Shown here: piece after piece, positions 1 to 6,122 of the stretch
How positions within the stretch are numbered: the first letter of the stretch is position 1
Layout of the letters: every line of letters starts with the position of its first letter
DNA from: a bacterium
Lineage (GTDB): Bacteria > Desulfobacterota > JAPLJL01
Assembly (NCBI GenBank): GCA_028713675.1
Contig: JAQTNV010000076.1
Location: 1-13,534 of the forward strand
Reading direction: 5' to 3'
Length of the DNA stretch: 13,534 nucleotides
The notes under the pieces: model-generated
Database searches by the model: none
Told to the model about the DNA's origin: nothing
What the model saw: the letters and a program-made list of their open reading frames with translations, nothing else
Made by a program: the position numbers and the translations under genes

Positions 1-290
1 ATACCGCCGCCGCCCTCCGGGCCCGGGAGCTTTCCGCGGAAATTCTGCTCAAGGGGACCAAGGTGGACGGGGTCTACGACGCCGACCCGAAGAAGGTCAA
101 AGGGGCCCGGCGGTTTGCCGAACTTACTTACAATAATGTTCTTTCCCGCAGTCTGAAGGTAATGGATCTGGCGGCGGTCGCCCTTTGTGAGGAGGGGGAG
201 ATCCCGGTCCGGGTCTTCAACCTGTGGAAAAAAGGCAACCTGGTCCGGATTCTCCGGGGCGAAAAAGTCGGAACCTTGGTCAGAAAATAG
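1..290 (+). CDS. pyrH: UMP kinase, C-terminal part (5' end outside window)
   Basis: The reading frame is open from base 3 to a TAG at 288-290 and gives about 95 residues. They match the C-terminal third of bacterial UMP kinase, the amino-acid-kinase-fold enzyme that phosphorylates UMP to UDP in pyrimidine nucleotide synthesis in the cytoplasm. Recognisable pieces are the opening TAAALRA, the nucleotide-binding stretch KVDGVYDADPKK, the LKVMD helix and the ending RVFN...GTLV. A GTG at 63 is internal to the KVDGVYD motif and is not the start. The full protein is usually about 240 residues, so roughly 145 lie upstream of the window. The gene is followed by an intrinsic terminator and then frr, the usual pyrH-frr order. 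Identification is firm from the motifs. Confidence 0.95.
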   Translation, partial: TAAALRARELSAEILLKGTKVDGVYDADPKKVKGARRFAELTYNNVLSRSLKVMDLAAVALCEEGEIPVRVFNLWKKGNLVRILRGEKVGTLVRK

Positions 291-305
291 CAGCCAAAGC
301 TGCAG

Positions 306-340
306 GTCGTGGGTGAAAGGTCATAGGTCATAGGTAAAAA
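306..340. repeat. Heptamer array, GTCATAG-type
   Basis: Five consecutive 7-bp units start at 306, 313, 320, 327 and 334. The third and fourth are identical (GTCATAG); the others are variants that keep the leading GT. The array lies in the pyrH-frr spacer. Arrays of the same word family recur at 8279, 9201 and 10192. It contains no coding sequence and its function is unknown. Confidence 0.8.
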
Positions 341-387
341 GATAATGCAGATTGACGATGCGGAATAAATAAATAAGATTAGGTAGG

Positions 388-413
388 CGCAGGCTTCAGC
401 CTGCGTTTTTTTT
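388..413 (+). terminator. Intrinsic terminator after pyrH
   Basis: A perfect 7-bp stem (388-394 CGCAGGC with 399-405 GCCTGCG) closes a TTCA loop and is followed directly by eight T residues (406-413). This is a textbook rho-independent terminator, about 100 bases after the pyrH stop and 49 bases before the frr start. It implies that frr is at least partly uncoupled from pyrH transcription. Confidence 0.85.
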
Positions 414-462
414 GAGTAGAATATGAACATCAAAATAGATCCAATAAACCAGGAGGCGGAAA

Positions 463-1020
463 ATGGAAAAGGACATTTTTAAAGACCTGGAATCCCGAAT
501 GGAAAAAGCCATCGCTACTTTCCGGGAAGAGCTTTCCCGGGTACGGACCGGCCGGGCCGCGCTCTCCCTCCTGGACACGGTCAGGGTTGATTATTACGGC
601 AATCCATCTCCCTTGAATCACGTGGCCAACCTGGCAATCCCGGAACCCCGGATGATTACCATCCAGCCCTGGGACGCGAAGATGCTGCCCGAGATTGAGA
701 GGGCGATCATCAAGTCGGACCTGGGCCTGACCCCGCAGAACGACGGCAAGATCATCCGTCTTCCGATCCCGCCCCTGAACGAGGAGCGGAGAAAAGACCT
801 GGTCAAGATGGTCAAGAAGATGGCGGAGGAGCACCGCGTCGCCGTCCGGAACGTGCGCCGGGACGGGATTGAAAAACTTCAGAAACAAGAGAAGGACAAG
901 ATTATTACCGAAGACCAGAAGCATACCCTGCAGAAAAAGATCCAGGATTATACCGATAGCCATATCAAAAAGGTTGACGAGGTTTTGGCTGCTAAAGAAA
1001 AAGAAATTATGGAAGTCTAA
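463..1020 (+). CDS. frr: Ribosome recycling factor
   Basis: This 185-residue protein has exactly the usual length of bacterial ribosome recycling factor, which splits post-termination ribosomes together with EF-G. Diagnostic features are the N-terminal helix with the RVRTGRA motif (about residues 26-32), the VDYYGNPSPLNHVANL segment entering the beta domain, and IQPWD around residues 66-70. The long charged C-terminal helices run to the end, with RRKDLVK near residue 108 and VRNVRRDG near residue 128. The ATG at 463 follows a strong AGGAGG (451-456) at good spacing and matches the family N-terminus. The gene has terminators both upstream (388-413) and downstream (1101-1131). It may therefore be a short transcript of its own or depend on read-through from pyrH. 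Nothing is missing or unusual in the protein. Confidence 0.97.
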   Translation: MEKDIFKDLESRMEKAIATFREELSRVRTGRAALSLLDTVRVDYYGNPSPLNHVANLAIPEPRMITIQPWDAKMLPEIERAIIKSDLGLTPQNDGKIIRLPIPPLNEERRKDLVKMVKKMAEEHRVAVRNVRRDGIEKLQKQEKDKIITEDQKHTLQKKIQDYTDSHIKKVDEVLAAKEKEIMEV

Positions 1021-1025
1021 AAGGC

Positions 1026-1088
1026 AGATGTAAGGGGCGAGATGTAAGGGATAAGGGGCGAGAAGAATCAAACAGTAGGCAGTAAGCA
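1026..1088. repeat. Two heptamer arrays after frr
   Basis: From 1026 to 1060 two words, AGATGTA and AGGGGCG, alternate in a strict 7-bp register (1026, 1033, 1040, 1047, 1054), with one variant AGGGATA. After a short gap, GTAGGCA (1075) and GTAAGCA (1082) follow, again 7 bp apart; the same GTAGGCA word is tandem at 9284. All of this lies between the frr stop and its terminator. Confidence 0.75.
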
Positions 1089-1100
1089 GCAAAGAATATG

Positions 1101-1131
1101 AAAGACGCGGGCCACGGCCCGCGTCTTTTTT
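1101..1131 (+). terminator. Intrinsic terminator after frr
   Basis: A perfect 9-bp GC-rich stem (1104-1112 GACGCGGGC with 1117-1125 GCCCGCGTC) has a CACG loop, extendable by three A-T pairs. A T-run starts at 1126. It lies about 80 bases past the frr stop. Confidence 0.88.
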
Positions 1132-1154
1132 ATAATGCCGACATCCTATTTTAA

Positions 1155-1257
1155 ATCCCCCTTCATCCCCCTTTGATAAAGGGGGAAAATATTCAACTCA
1201 TCTTTATCAAAAAAGAATCCTTAACCCCTCTTTGTTGAAAGAGGGGGAGGGGAGATT
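1155..1257. repeat. Paired C-run/G-run hairpins between convergent genes
   Basis: There are two different perfect 9-bp hairpins: TCCCCCTTT with AAAGGGGGA (1166-1186, loop GAT) and CCCCTCTTT with AAAGAGGGG (1225-1246, loop GTTG). Each sits in a longer CCCC-rich/GGGG-rich element. They occupy the space between frr (plus) and the MBL gene (minus), whose 3' ends face each other, so they may help end transcription. Neither has a clean T-run directly after the stem, so I list them as repeats. Confidence 0.6.
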
Positions 1258-1271
1258 TTCATTTTTTAAAA

Positions 1272-2327
1272 TTATTTTTTCCTGTAGATGATCTGGGCTG
1301 GGTCCCCGCCCAGCGTTCCGGGTTCGGCTTTCACCAGCCCGTCTGACTGAAGCTCGTCCAGCAATGAGACGATCAACCCGTTGGAGGTGGAGGCGAGGTG
1401 GATTTTCGAGACGTCTCCCATCACCGCCCGGGTCAGGTCCAGCAGATTGAGGCCGGGACCTTCGAGAAGCTCGAGCGCCTGTTTGCGCATACCCTCAACG
1501 GTTTTCTTCGCGGTTTCAATCCTCTTCGGCGGGTTCAAAATGAGGGAACCATGTCCGGGGAGCAGGCTTTTCAGGGGCAGGCGGGAAAGCTTTTCGAGGG
1601 TTTGCAGATAGACACTGATCTCGCCGAGCGAGGTGGCCCTTCCCACGATCAGATCCCCGGAAATGCCCAGGCCGTCAGGGTTTAATAAAAGGATGTGTTC
1701 ATTGCTGTGGCCGGGGGTATAAAAAACTTCCCAGTTCTGATCGCCCATCCTGATTTTCGATCCCTCGGTAAGTGATTGCCGGAAACCAATCGGGCCGGGA
1801 GGCATGTAGTAAACGCGGGCGAAGGCGGCCAGTTCCTCGGGGCGGTATCCGGCGGCCAGGAGATGGGGACAGCGGGGCCGGAATAAGTCATAAGCCACTT
1901 TCATCAGGTTGCAGTATTCGGAATATTTTTTCCCCACGCCTTCGTAGGCGGCCACCGGGAGGGGGTGGATTTTCTGCAGGGGGACGCAGGCGGCGGCATG
2001 GTCCACGTGGGGGTGAGTAAGTACCACCTGCGCCAGGTCGGACAGGGAAAAGCCGATGGATTCCAGCCCCATCAGGATGGATTCGATCGATTCCGGATAG
2101 GCATGCCCGGGATCGATCAGGGTCGGATTATCTCCCCGGATCAGGTAAGCGTTGGTGTCGGCATAAAAGGCCTGGGGCACGGTGATCTGGAAGATATCCG
2201 GGAAAACCTCCCGGGCTTCGCAGGTGACCCGGGGCCGGAAATCATCCCAGCCCAGCCGCTGGAAGCAATCCGCGATTTCCTCCCAGTCAGGGTAAGTCTC
2301 AAGGGGTGAAGGGAGTAAGAAGCTCAA
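1272..2327 (-). CDS. MBL-fold metallo-hydrolase with C-terminal winged-helix-like region
   Basis: This is a 351-residue metallo-beta-lactamase-fold protein. Metal-binding motifs are in order: HPHVDH at 105-110 (HxHxDH), His207 in TPGHS, Asp225 in GDLIVG and His259 in LPGHG. An NAYLI strand and IDPG (71-74) precede them, as in glyoxalase-II and LACTB2-like hydrolases. Residues about 285-351 look like the small winged-helix tail of the LACTB2-type group. It likely hydrolyses a thioester, ester or similar bond with two metal ions; the substrate cannot be read from sequence. The only usable start is a TTG at 2325-2327, six bases after an in-frame stop, inside a heptamer repeat and without a Shine-Dalgarno site. 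The next in-frame ATG is residue 86, inside the fold. The fold is sure, the start is not. It lies downstream of the START-like gene on the same strand, about 85 bases away. Confidence 0.85.
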   Translation of the reverse strand: MSFLLPSPLETYPDWEEIADCFQRLGWDDFRPRVTCEAREVFPDIFQITVPQAFYADTNAYLIRGDNPTLIDPGHAYPESIESILMGLESIGFSLSDLAQVVLTHPHVDHAAACVPLQKIHPLPVAAYEGVGKKYSEYCNLMKVAYDLFRPRCPHLLAAGYRPEELAAFARVYYMPPGPIGFRQSLTEGSKIRMGDQNWEVFYTPGHSNEHILLLNPDGLGISGDLIVGRATSLGEISVYLQTLEKLSRLPLKSLLPGHGSLILNPPKRIETAKKTVEGMRKQALELLEGPGLNLLDLTRAVMGDVSKIHLASTSNGLIVSLLDELQSDGLVKAEPGTLGGDPAQIIYRKK

Positions 2328-2371
2328 AGGTCAAAGCTCAAAGGTAAGAAAATATGAAGCTCAAAGTTCAA
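2321..2371. repeat. Heptamer array, AGCTCAA/AGGTCAA
   Basis: AGCTCAA and AGGTCAA alternate at 2321, 2328 and 2335, followed by a variant at 2342. After nine bases, AGCTCAA (2358) and AGTTCAA (2365) appear again. The first unit contains the TTG start codon of the minus-strand MBL gene, so the array forms its 5' end and untranslated leader. Confidence 0.8.
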
Positions 2372-2376
2372 ATCTT

Positions 2377-2410
2377 GTCCGACCCGTCGGACAGGTCAGA
2401 CAGGTCGGAC
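2377..2410. repeat. GTCCGACC/GGTCGGAC inverted repeat with internal 9-bp repeats
   Basis: GTCCGACC (2377-2384) pairs with GGTCGGAC (2403-2410), and the bases between hold near-tandem GACAGGTCA/GACAGGTCG words. It begins one base after the stop of the START-like gene. It could form a hairpin at the end of that transcript, but no T-run follows on the minus strand. Confidence 0.6.
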
Positions 2411-2411
2411 T

Positions 2412-2990
2412 TTAAATATATGATTCCGCCCTTTCTTTCATCGCCTTGACGGTCAGGACCGCGGTGGAGACGTTGATCGCGAGTTCCATGGATGGTCCCT
2501 GCTTCAGGGCGAAGCTGGCCACCCTCCCGAGTGATTTAAGATCGGAGTAGACCGAATAGAAAGCCAGGGTTTTTTCCCCACCCGCGGCAGGAATGAATTC
2601 CCAGCCGCCCCGGACCTCGGACAGGTCTCCGGAAATCCGCTCGAAGCTGATCCGGTCCGGCTTCTGGTGGGTATGTTTCAGGGTGTAATCGATCCCGATG
2701 CCGACCACGGAAACGGCGAGCTTGAGGTTGTATTCGACCTCGGCGGTGTCCCCGGATTGCCTGAGGATCCTGACCCTTTTGGTCTGGGGCAGGAATTCGT
2801 GATAACGGTTGTAATCGGTGATGATCTGCCAGACCTCGCTGACCGGGGCGTCAATCCTGATCCCGGCGGTAACATTTGTGAGGTTCCCGGATTTGTCCTC
2901 ATTGGTAATGACCATCGCCCCCGTGCTGACCAGTTTTTCCAGGGTTTGGACATCCATTCCCTGGTCCTTGAGCGACCGGAATTCGTTCAT
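2412..2990 (-). CDS. SRPBCC/START-like ligand-binding protein
   Basis: This 192-residue protein resembles the polyketide-cyclase/COQ10/START-like (SRPBCC) helix-grip fold, which holds hydrophobic ligands such as lipids, quinones or polyketides in a cavity. Visible signs: a first strand and helix with IDAPVSEVWQIITDYNRYHEFLP (about residues 46-68, the typical family opening), then amphipathic strands (VEYNLKLAVS; DRISFERISG; GGWEFIP). A long C-terminal helix follows (PSMELAINVSTAVLTVKAMKERAE, about 166-189), which closes the cavity in this fold. No signal peptide or membrane segment is evident. The first 40 residues precede the domain and have no recognised match. The ATG at 2988-2990 has an excellent AGGAGG (minus strand) about seven bases upstream. 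The role may be lipid or quinone binding or a cyclase; sequence alone does not decide. Confidence 0.82.
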   Translation of the reverse strand: MNEFRSLKDQGMDVQTLEKLVSTGAMVITNEDKSGNLTNVTAGIRIDAPVSEVWQIITDYNRYHEFLPQTKRVRILRQSGDTAEVEYNLKLAVSVVGIGIDYTLKHTHQKPDRISFERISGDLSEVRGGWEFIPAAGGEKTLAFYSVYSDLKSLGRVASFALKQGPSMELAINVSTAVLTVKAMKERAESYI

Positions 2991-3037
2991 GGCTTGCCCT
3001 CCTATTTGTTTGCCCTAAGGTTATCTCGAAACTGATC

Positions 3038-3065
3038 AAATTCCAATTACCAAATTCCAATTACC
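3038..3065. repeat. Heptamer array, AAATTCC/AATTACC
   Basis: Two words alternate in strict 7-bp register at 3038, 3045, 3052 and 3059. A diffuse A-rich stretch follows to about 3140. A roughly complementary text (TTTGGTAATTGGAGTTTGG) occurs at 3402-3420, so the whole 528-bp spacer between the divergent START-like and thiolase genes is loosely bounded by inverted copies. Confidence 0.75.
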
Positions 3066-3158
3066 AAACTGAAAACCAATCAGCAAACGATAAGCAATAA
3101 ACAATTTTCAAATCACAAATACAAAATAAATGAAAAAAATCCGTTTTAACTTGTAATT

Positions 3159-3179
3159 CCCCGTGGTCTTGCCACGGGG
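3159..3179. repeat. Hairpin CCCCGTGG-TCTTG-CCACGGGG
   Basis: A perfect 8-bp stem with a TCTTG loop. A second copy with the same loop and a compensated stem base pair lies at 3340-3360. No T-run follows on the plus strand; on the minus strand the following bases are also not a T-run. Confidence 0.75.
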
Positions 3180-3192
3180 TTACCTTATTTCT

Positions 3193-3312
3193 GTCATTCC
3201 CGCGGAAGCGGGAATCCAGTTATTTTGGAAATCCCTGGATCCCTGCCCTCCGATTTAGTCACTCGAGGGCATGTTTCGCAGAGCCTGCCCCGGACTTGAT
3301 CCGGGGGATGAC
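3193..3312. repeat. Composite palindromic element with GTCAT...ATGAC ends, MITE-like
   Basis: The left part is ATTCCCGC-GGAA-GCGGGAAT (3196-3215), preceded by GTC. The right part is CCCCGGA-CTTGA-TCCGGGG (3288-3306), followed by GATGAC ending at 3312. The outer ends GTCATTCC and GGATGAC are near-perfect inverted repeats about 120 bp apart. The left motif resembles the dRS3-type ATTCCC(N8)GGGAAT repeat known from Neisseria and seen in many other bacteria. No transposase gene is present; mobility is inference. It lies between the two TCTTG hairpins. Confidence 0.6.
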
Positions 3313-3339
3313 GGACGACTTAAGAACATTTCTTAGATA

Positions 3340-3360
3340 CCCCGCGGTCTTGCCGCGGGG
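3340..3360. repeat. Hairpin CCCCGCGG-TCTTG-CCGCGGGG
   Basis: A second copy of the 3159-3179 hairpin. The loop is identical, and the sixth stem pair has changed from T-A to C-G on both arms, so pairing is preserved. Confidence 0.75.
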
Positions 3361-3441
3361 AGCTTCATTTTGAAACGTTTGATTTTTGGTCATTTGAATT
3401 TGTTTGGTAATTGGAGTTTGGTTATTAGTAATTACTTTTAA

Positions 3442-3470
3442 TTGACTCGATGGTGTAAATAAGGTAGCTT
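3442..3470 (+). promoter_or_regulatory. Weak sigma70-like promoter candidate upstream of thiolase gene
   Basis: TTGACT (3442-3447) and TAGCTT (3465-3470) are separated by 17 bases, about 50 bases upstream of the thiolase start. The -10 match is poor and the region is AT-rich, so this is only a candidate for the promoter of the thiolase/DUF35-SCP2 operon. Confidence 0.25.
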
Positions 3471-3518
3471 ATTTCTCGCTGATCGGGACATAAAAGGCAT
3501 TTCAGAAAGGAGGCTAGA

Positions 3519-4724
3519 ATGACGGAAGCAGTCGGCATAGTGGGAGCGGGACTTACTCCCTGTAAAGGCAGGTGGGTCGAGCTTTCCTATTACGGGCTCT
3601 CCCAGCTGGCGGTCAAGAAAACCCTGGAAGATGCCGCGATCGACATCAAGGACGTGGATGCGGTGGTCTTCGGGATCTACAACGACATTTTTGAATACTC
3701 GGCTATTCCCGAGCACCCCCTGCAGGGGATCATCGGGATGGCCAACAAGCCCGGCATGCGGGTGACCTGCGGAGGCGCGACCGGCGCCTACGCCATGCTG
3801 GCCAGCTACACGATGGTCAAGTCCGGCCTGTATGACACCGTTCTCTGCCTGGGGGTGGAGAAGTGCACGGACTGCTTCGACTTCGATTCGATGACCTCGA
3901 CCCCCGAGGTGATCAAGTCCATCGGCTGGTCGGGCGACACCTTCTACGAAAGGGAGCTTGGCTGGACGGCCTCGGAAAGCTATGCCGAGGTGGTCCTTGC
4001 CTACATGGATGAGCACCCGAACGACCTCAAAGACGAGGTTTCCGCCGAGATCAGCGCCATCCTCTGCAAGCAGGCGCAGAACAACAAGTATGCCCAGCGC
4101 TACGGCGAGAAGGTGACCAAGGAAATGGCCATGAACTCGCGCTACATTGTTTACCCCTTCAAGCTCCTTGAGACCTGCGTTTACACCGAGGGGGCGGCCG
4201 GGGTAATCTTCGCCAACAAGGAAAAAACGAACTCGATGTGCAAGAACAGCGGCAAGCCCCCGATCTGGATCACCGGGGTGGGGGCCTCCAACGAGCACCA
4301 CGTGGTCGGGAGGGATTTCCGGCACAAGGTGATGCACCGGATCTACTCCGACCACCTTTCGGCCAAGGCGGCCTACAAGATGGCCGGGGTTACCAACCCG
4401 GTGAAGGAAGTCCAGGTGGTCGAGCTCCACGACGCCTTCATCAAGCAGCTCCAGGTCACGATGGCCGAGTTCGGCTTCACCAAGCTCGGGCACTCGGATG
4501 ACCTGGTCAAGGAAGGCTTGATGGTCCCGGGCGGGCCCATCCTGGTCAACCCCTCCGGCGGGCTCACCTATGCCGGGCATTTTGTCGGCGGCTCCAACAT
4601 GCTCTCCGCCTGGAGCACGCGCCGGGAGCTGATCGATAAGCAGCTGCACCGGGGAATGATCCACGGGACCGGTTCCACCATCGCCCAGTACGGCTGCGTG
4701 ATGATCATGGAAAGGAGGGATTAA
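3519..4724 (+). CDS. Thiolase-superfamily protein (SCP2-thiolase/acetyl-CoA acetyltransferase-like)
   Basis: This 401-residue protein has the thiolase fold throughout. It shows a nucleophile-type Cys84 in TCGGATGA, a VELHDAF segment (His304) replacing the classical NEAF, and NPSGG (344-348) with YAGH (His354), which corresponds to the thiolase GH catalytic histidine. The ending HGTGSTIAQYG lacks the usual CxGGG, as in SCP2-type and archaeal thiolases. It likely makes or cleaves a carbon-carbon bond beta to an acyl-CoA thioester. The ATG at 3519 has AAAGGAGG about seven bases upstream. The next gene (DUF35-SCP2) starts two bases after its stop, which strongly suggests a complex, as in archaeal thiolase/HMG-CoA synthase/DUF35 and BbsAB benzoylsuccinyl-CoA thiolase. 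An Ltp2/ChsH2-type aldolase is the main alternative, but the retained Cys84 favours thiolase chemistry. Confidence 0.88.
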   Translation: MTEAVGIVGAGLTPCKGRWVELSYYGLSQLAVKKTLEDAAIDIKDVDAVVFGIYNDIFEYSAIPEHPLQGIIGMANKPGMRVTCGGATGAYAMLASYTMVKSGLYDTVLCLGVEKCTDCFDFDSMTSTPEVIKSIGWSGDTFYERELGWTASESYAEVVLAYMDEHPNDLKDEVSAEISAILCKQAQNNKYAQRYGEKVTKEMAMNSRYIVYPFKLLETCVYTEGAAGVIFANKEKTNSMCKNSGKPPIWITGVGASNEHHVVGRDFRHKVMHRIYSDHLSAKAAYKMAGVTNPVKEVQVVELHDAFIKQLQVTMAEFGFTKLGHSDDLVKEGLMVPGGPILVNPSGGLTYAGHFVGGSNMLSAWSTRRELIDKQLHRGMIHGTGSTIAQYGCVMIMERRD

Positions 4725-4726
4725 TC

Positions 4727-5767
4727 ATGGCTCGACCCAAAGTGAAATCCAAAGCGAAACCCAAAGCCAAGCCCCGGGCGGCCAAGAGCCCGAAGGTGGA
4801 GAAGGTTATCCCCCTCCATATGATCCCGGATGTCCAGTCCGAGGTGATTAAGACCGCCGAAGGCCGCTACCTGCAGAGCAACGAGGCGATGTTCACGTTC
4901 TACAAGCGGTCGAAGGGCGAACAGTCGCCCTATTTCCTGGGCCTCATGGAGAAAAAGCAGATCATCGGGGCCCGCTGTCCCAAGTGCAAGCTGGTCAGGG
5001 TTCCGGCTTTTGAGATTTACTGCCCCGACTGCCAGTTCGAGAAGCTTGAACTGGTCGAACTGCCCGACACCGGGGTGATGAATTCCACCCCCCCGATTAC
5101 CTACTTCGCAAACTCGCTGTTCGCGCACATGGTGCCGTTCGGCCGGGGCCGGGTGATGATCGACGGGGCCGACACCGGCATTCCGATGCATGTCTACACC
5201 ACCAAGGGTGTACTCACCCCGCGGGTCTTCAAGAAAAACACCCCGGTGAAGGTGATCTTCCGGAAGAACCGCCTGGGAAAACCCACCGATGTCTTCGCGG
5301 TGCCGATCGCCGAACTCCCGGAGAAACTCCGCGCCAAGAAAGGCGTGGAGGAGCAGGAGCTGGATTGGAGCCGTCCGGTGGAACCGCCGGTGGACAAGCC
5401 CACCCCGGAAACCGAGAAGGCCTTCAAGTCCGCGTTCGCGGCCTTCCAGTCGATGTCCAAGGCGGTAGCGAAGAGCGATCGGGCGAAAAAGGACCTGGCC
5501 GGCTGGAAACGGTCGATCCAGGTGAAAACCGCCGGTGGTTCCTTCATAATCAGTATCGACAAGCAGAACCTCACGGTGAAGCCGGGGAAAGCCAAGGCGG
5601 ATTTCGTGATGGTTTCCAACAACCCCAGGCTTTTCGAGGACTGGATGAACTCCCGGGAATCTCTTACCAACGCGATCATCGCGGACAAGCTCTGGATCAG
5701 CAAGAACCAGGAATTCACCACCGTGTTCAAGCTCGACCGCCTGCCCCGCTCGCTGAGACGGACGTAA
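4727..5767 (+). CDS. DUF35 zinc-ribbon/OB-fold protein fused to SCP2 sterol-carrier domain
   Basis: This 346-residue protein has four parts. A Lys/Ala/Pro-rich basic tail (1-26) comes first, then a helical segment with FYKRSKGEQSPYF (about 57-70). Next is a rubredoxin-like zinc ribbon with Cys84, Cys87, Cys99 and Cys102 (CPKC and CPDC), followed by an OB-fold (about 108-195). The C-terminal region (about 228-340) fits an SCP2 lipid-carrier domain, with an FIISIDKQNLTV strand pair, KADFVMVSNNPRLFEDW and an acidic or amphipathic ending. DUF35 proteins bridge or channel acyl-CoA intermediates between thiolase-fold partners, so this is probably the accessory subunit of the thiolase just upstream. 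The SCP2 part could bind the acyl chain or a hydrophobic substrate. The ATG at 4727 has AAAGGAGG inside the end of the thiolase gene, so translation is coupled. The DUF35 assignment is firm, SCP2 likely. Confidence 0.87.
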   Translation: MARPKVKSKAKPKAKPRAAKSPKVEKVIPLHMIPDVQSEVIKTAEGRYLQSNEAMFTFYKRSKGEQSPYFLGLMEKKQIIGARCPKCKLVRVPAFEIYCPDCQFEKLELVELPDTGVMNSTPPITYFANSLFAHMVPFGRGRVMIDGADTGIPMHVYTTKGVLTPRVFKKNTPVKVIFRKNRLGKPTDVFAVPIAELPEKLRAKKGVEEQELDWSRPVEPPVDKPTPETEKAFKSAFAAFQSMSKAVAKSDRAKKDLAGWKRSIQVKTAGGSFIISIDKQNLTVKPGKAKADFVMVSNNPRLFEDWMNSRESLTNAIIADKLWISKNQEFTTVFKLDRLPRSLRRT

Positions 5768-5892
5768 GATCGGTGAGTAAGTGTGTTGGAGAGTTAGAGA
5801 GTCGGTAGCCGCGGGCTTTCCTATGGACCCTGAGGGTCCGGACAAGGACCCGAACGGGCAGCCTGCGTGATAAGTAACTGATGGATTGGTTG

Positions 5893-5920
5893 GGGCGGCC
5901 TTCGGGCCGCCCTTGTTTTA
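5893..5920 (+). terminator. Intrinsic terminator with UUCG loop after DUF35-SCP2
   Basis: GGGCGGCC (5893-5900) and GGCCGCCC (5905-5912) form a perfect 8-bp stem with a TTCG tetraloop, followed by TTGTTTTA. It lies about 125 bases past the operon's stop. The bases between (5768-5880) hold no gene, only small GC-rich words such as GGACCC-TGA-GGGTCC at 5825-5839. Confidence 0.82.
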
Positions 5921-5943
5921 AGTGTCTCATGATTTTTATGGTT

Positions 5944-6110
5944 GTCATCCCTGCGGAAGCAGGGATCCAGGGATTTTTCTGGAAAATTATGATTACATTA
6001 AATATTCTCTCTGGATTCCCGCTTTCGCGGGAATGACGTGAAGGGGATGGATTCCCGCTTTCGCGGGAATGACGTGGAGGAACTGGATTCCCGATCAGGT
6101 CGGGAATGAC
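5944..6110. repeat. Array of ATTCCC...GGGAAT palindromes, three of them 36 bp apart
   Basis: Four palindromes lie here: ATCCCTGC-GGAA-GCAGGGAT (5947-5966), ATTCCCGC-TTTC-GCGGGAAT (6015-6034 and 6051-6070) and ATTCCCGA-TCAGG-TCGGGAAT (6087-6107). The last three begin exactly 36 bp apart (6015, 6051, 6087) and share GG before and GAC after the palindrome. The first copy points the other way (GTCATCCC), so the array as a whole has inverted ends. This is the same family as the left arm at 3196. It ends 12 bases before the start of the next gene. Confidence 0.8.
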
Positions 6111-6122
6111 AATCAAAGAAAT

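Noticed and set aside
3193-3312. Recent transfer from Neisseria because of dRS3-like repeats
   Set aside because: The short ATTCCC...GGGAAT motif is widespread in unrelated bacteria, and the surrounding genes show no neisserial character.
3438-4664. Long open frame antisense to the thiolase gene (408 codons)
   Set aside because: It lies opposite a gene with clear family motifs. Its product is low in complexity, rich in Gly, Asp, His and Val, with no recognisable domain, as expected for the shadow frame of a GC-rich gene.
4721-5845. 374-codon minus-strand frame opposite DUF35-SCP2
   Set aside because: Opposite a gene with intact CPKC/CPDC zinc ribbon and coupled translation; the antisense product shows no family features.
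6012-6110. CRISPR array suggested by the 36-bp period
   Set aside because: The whole 36-bp unit repeats, including what would be spacers, only three copies exist, and no cas genes are present.
5727-6116. Minus-strand frame encoding repeated RHSRESGNP peptide
   Set aside because: This peptide is the familiar translation of the ATTCCCGC...GCGGGAAT repeat, not a protein.
6069-6122. Upstream ATG at 6069 as start of the TIM-barrel gene
   Set aside because: The codon and most of the following 18 codons are made of palindromic repeat sequence; the family-like protein begins at the ATG at 6123.
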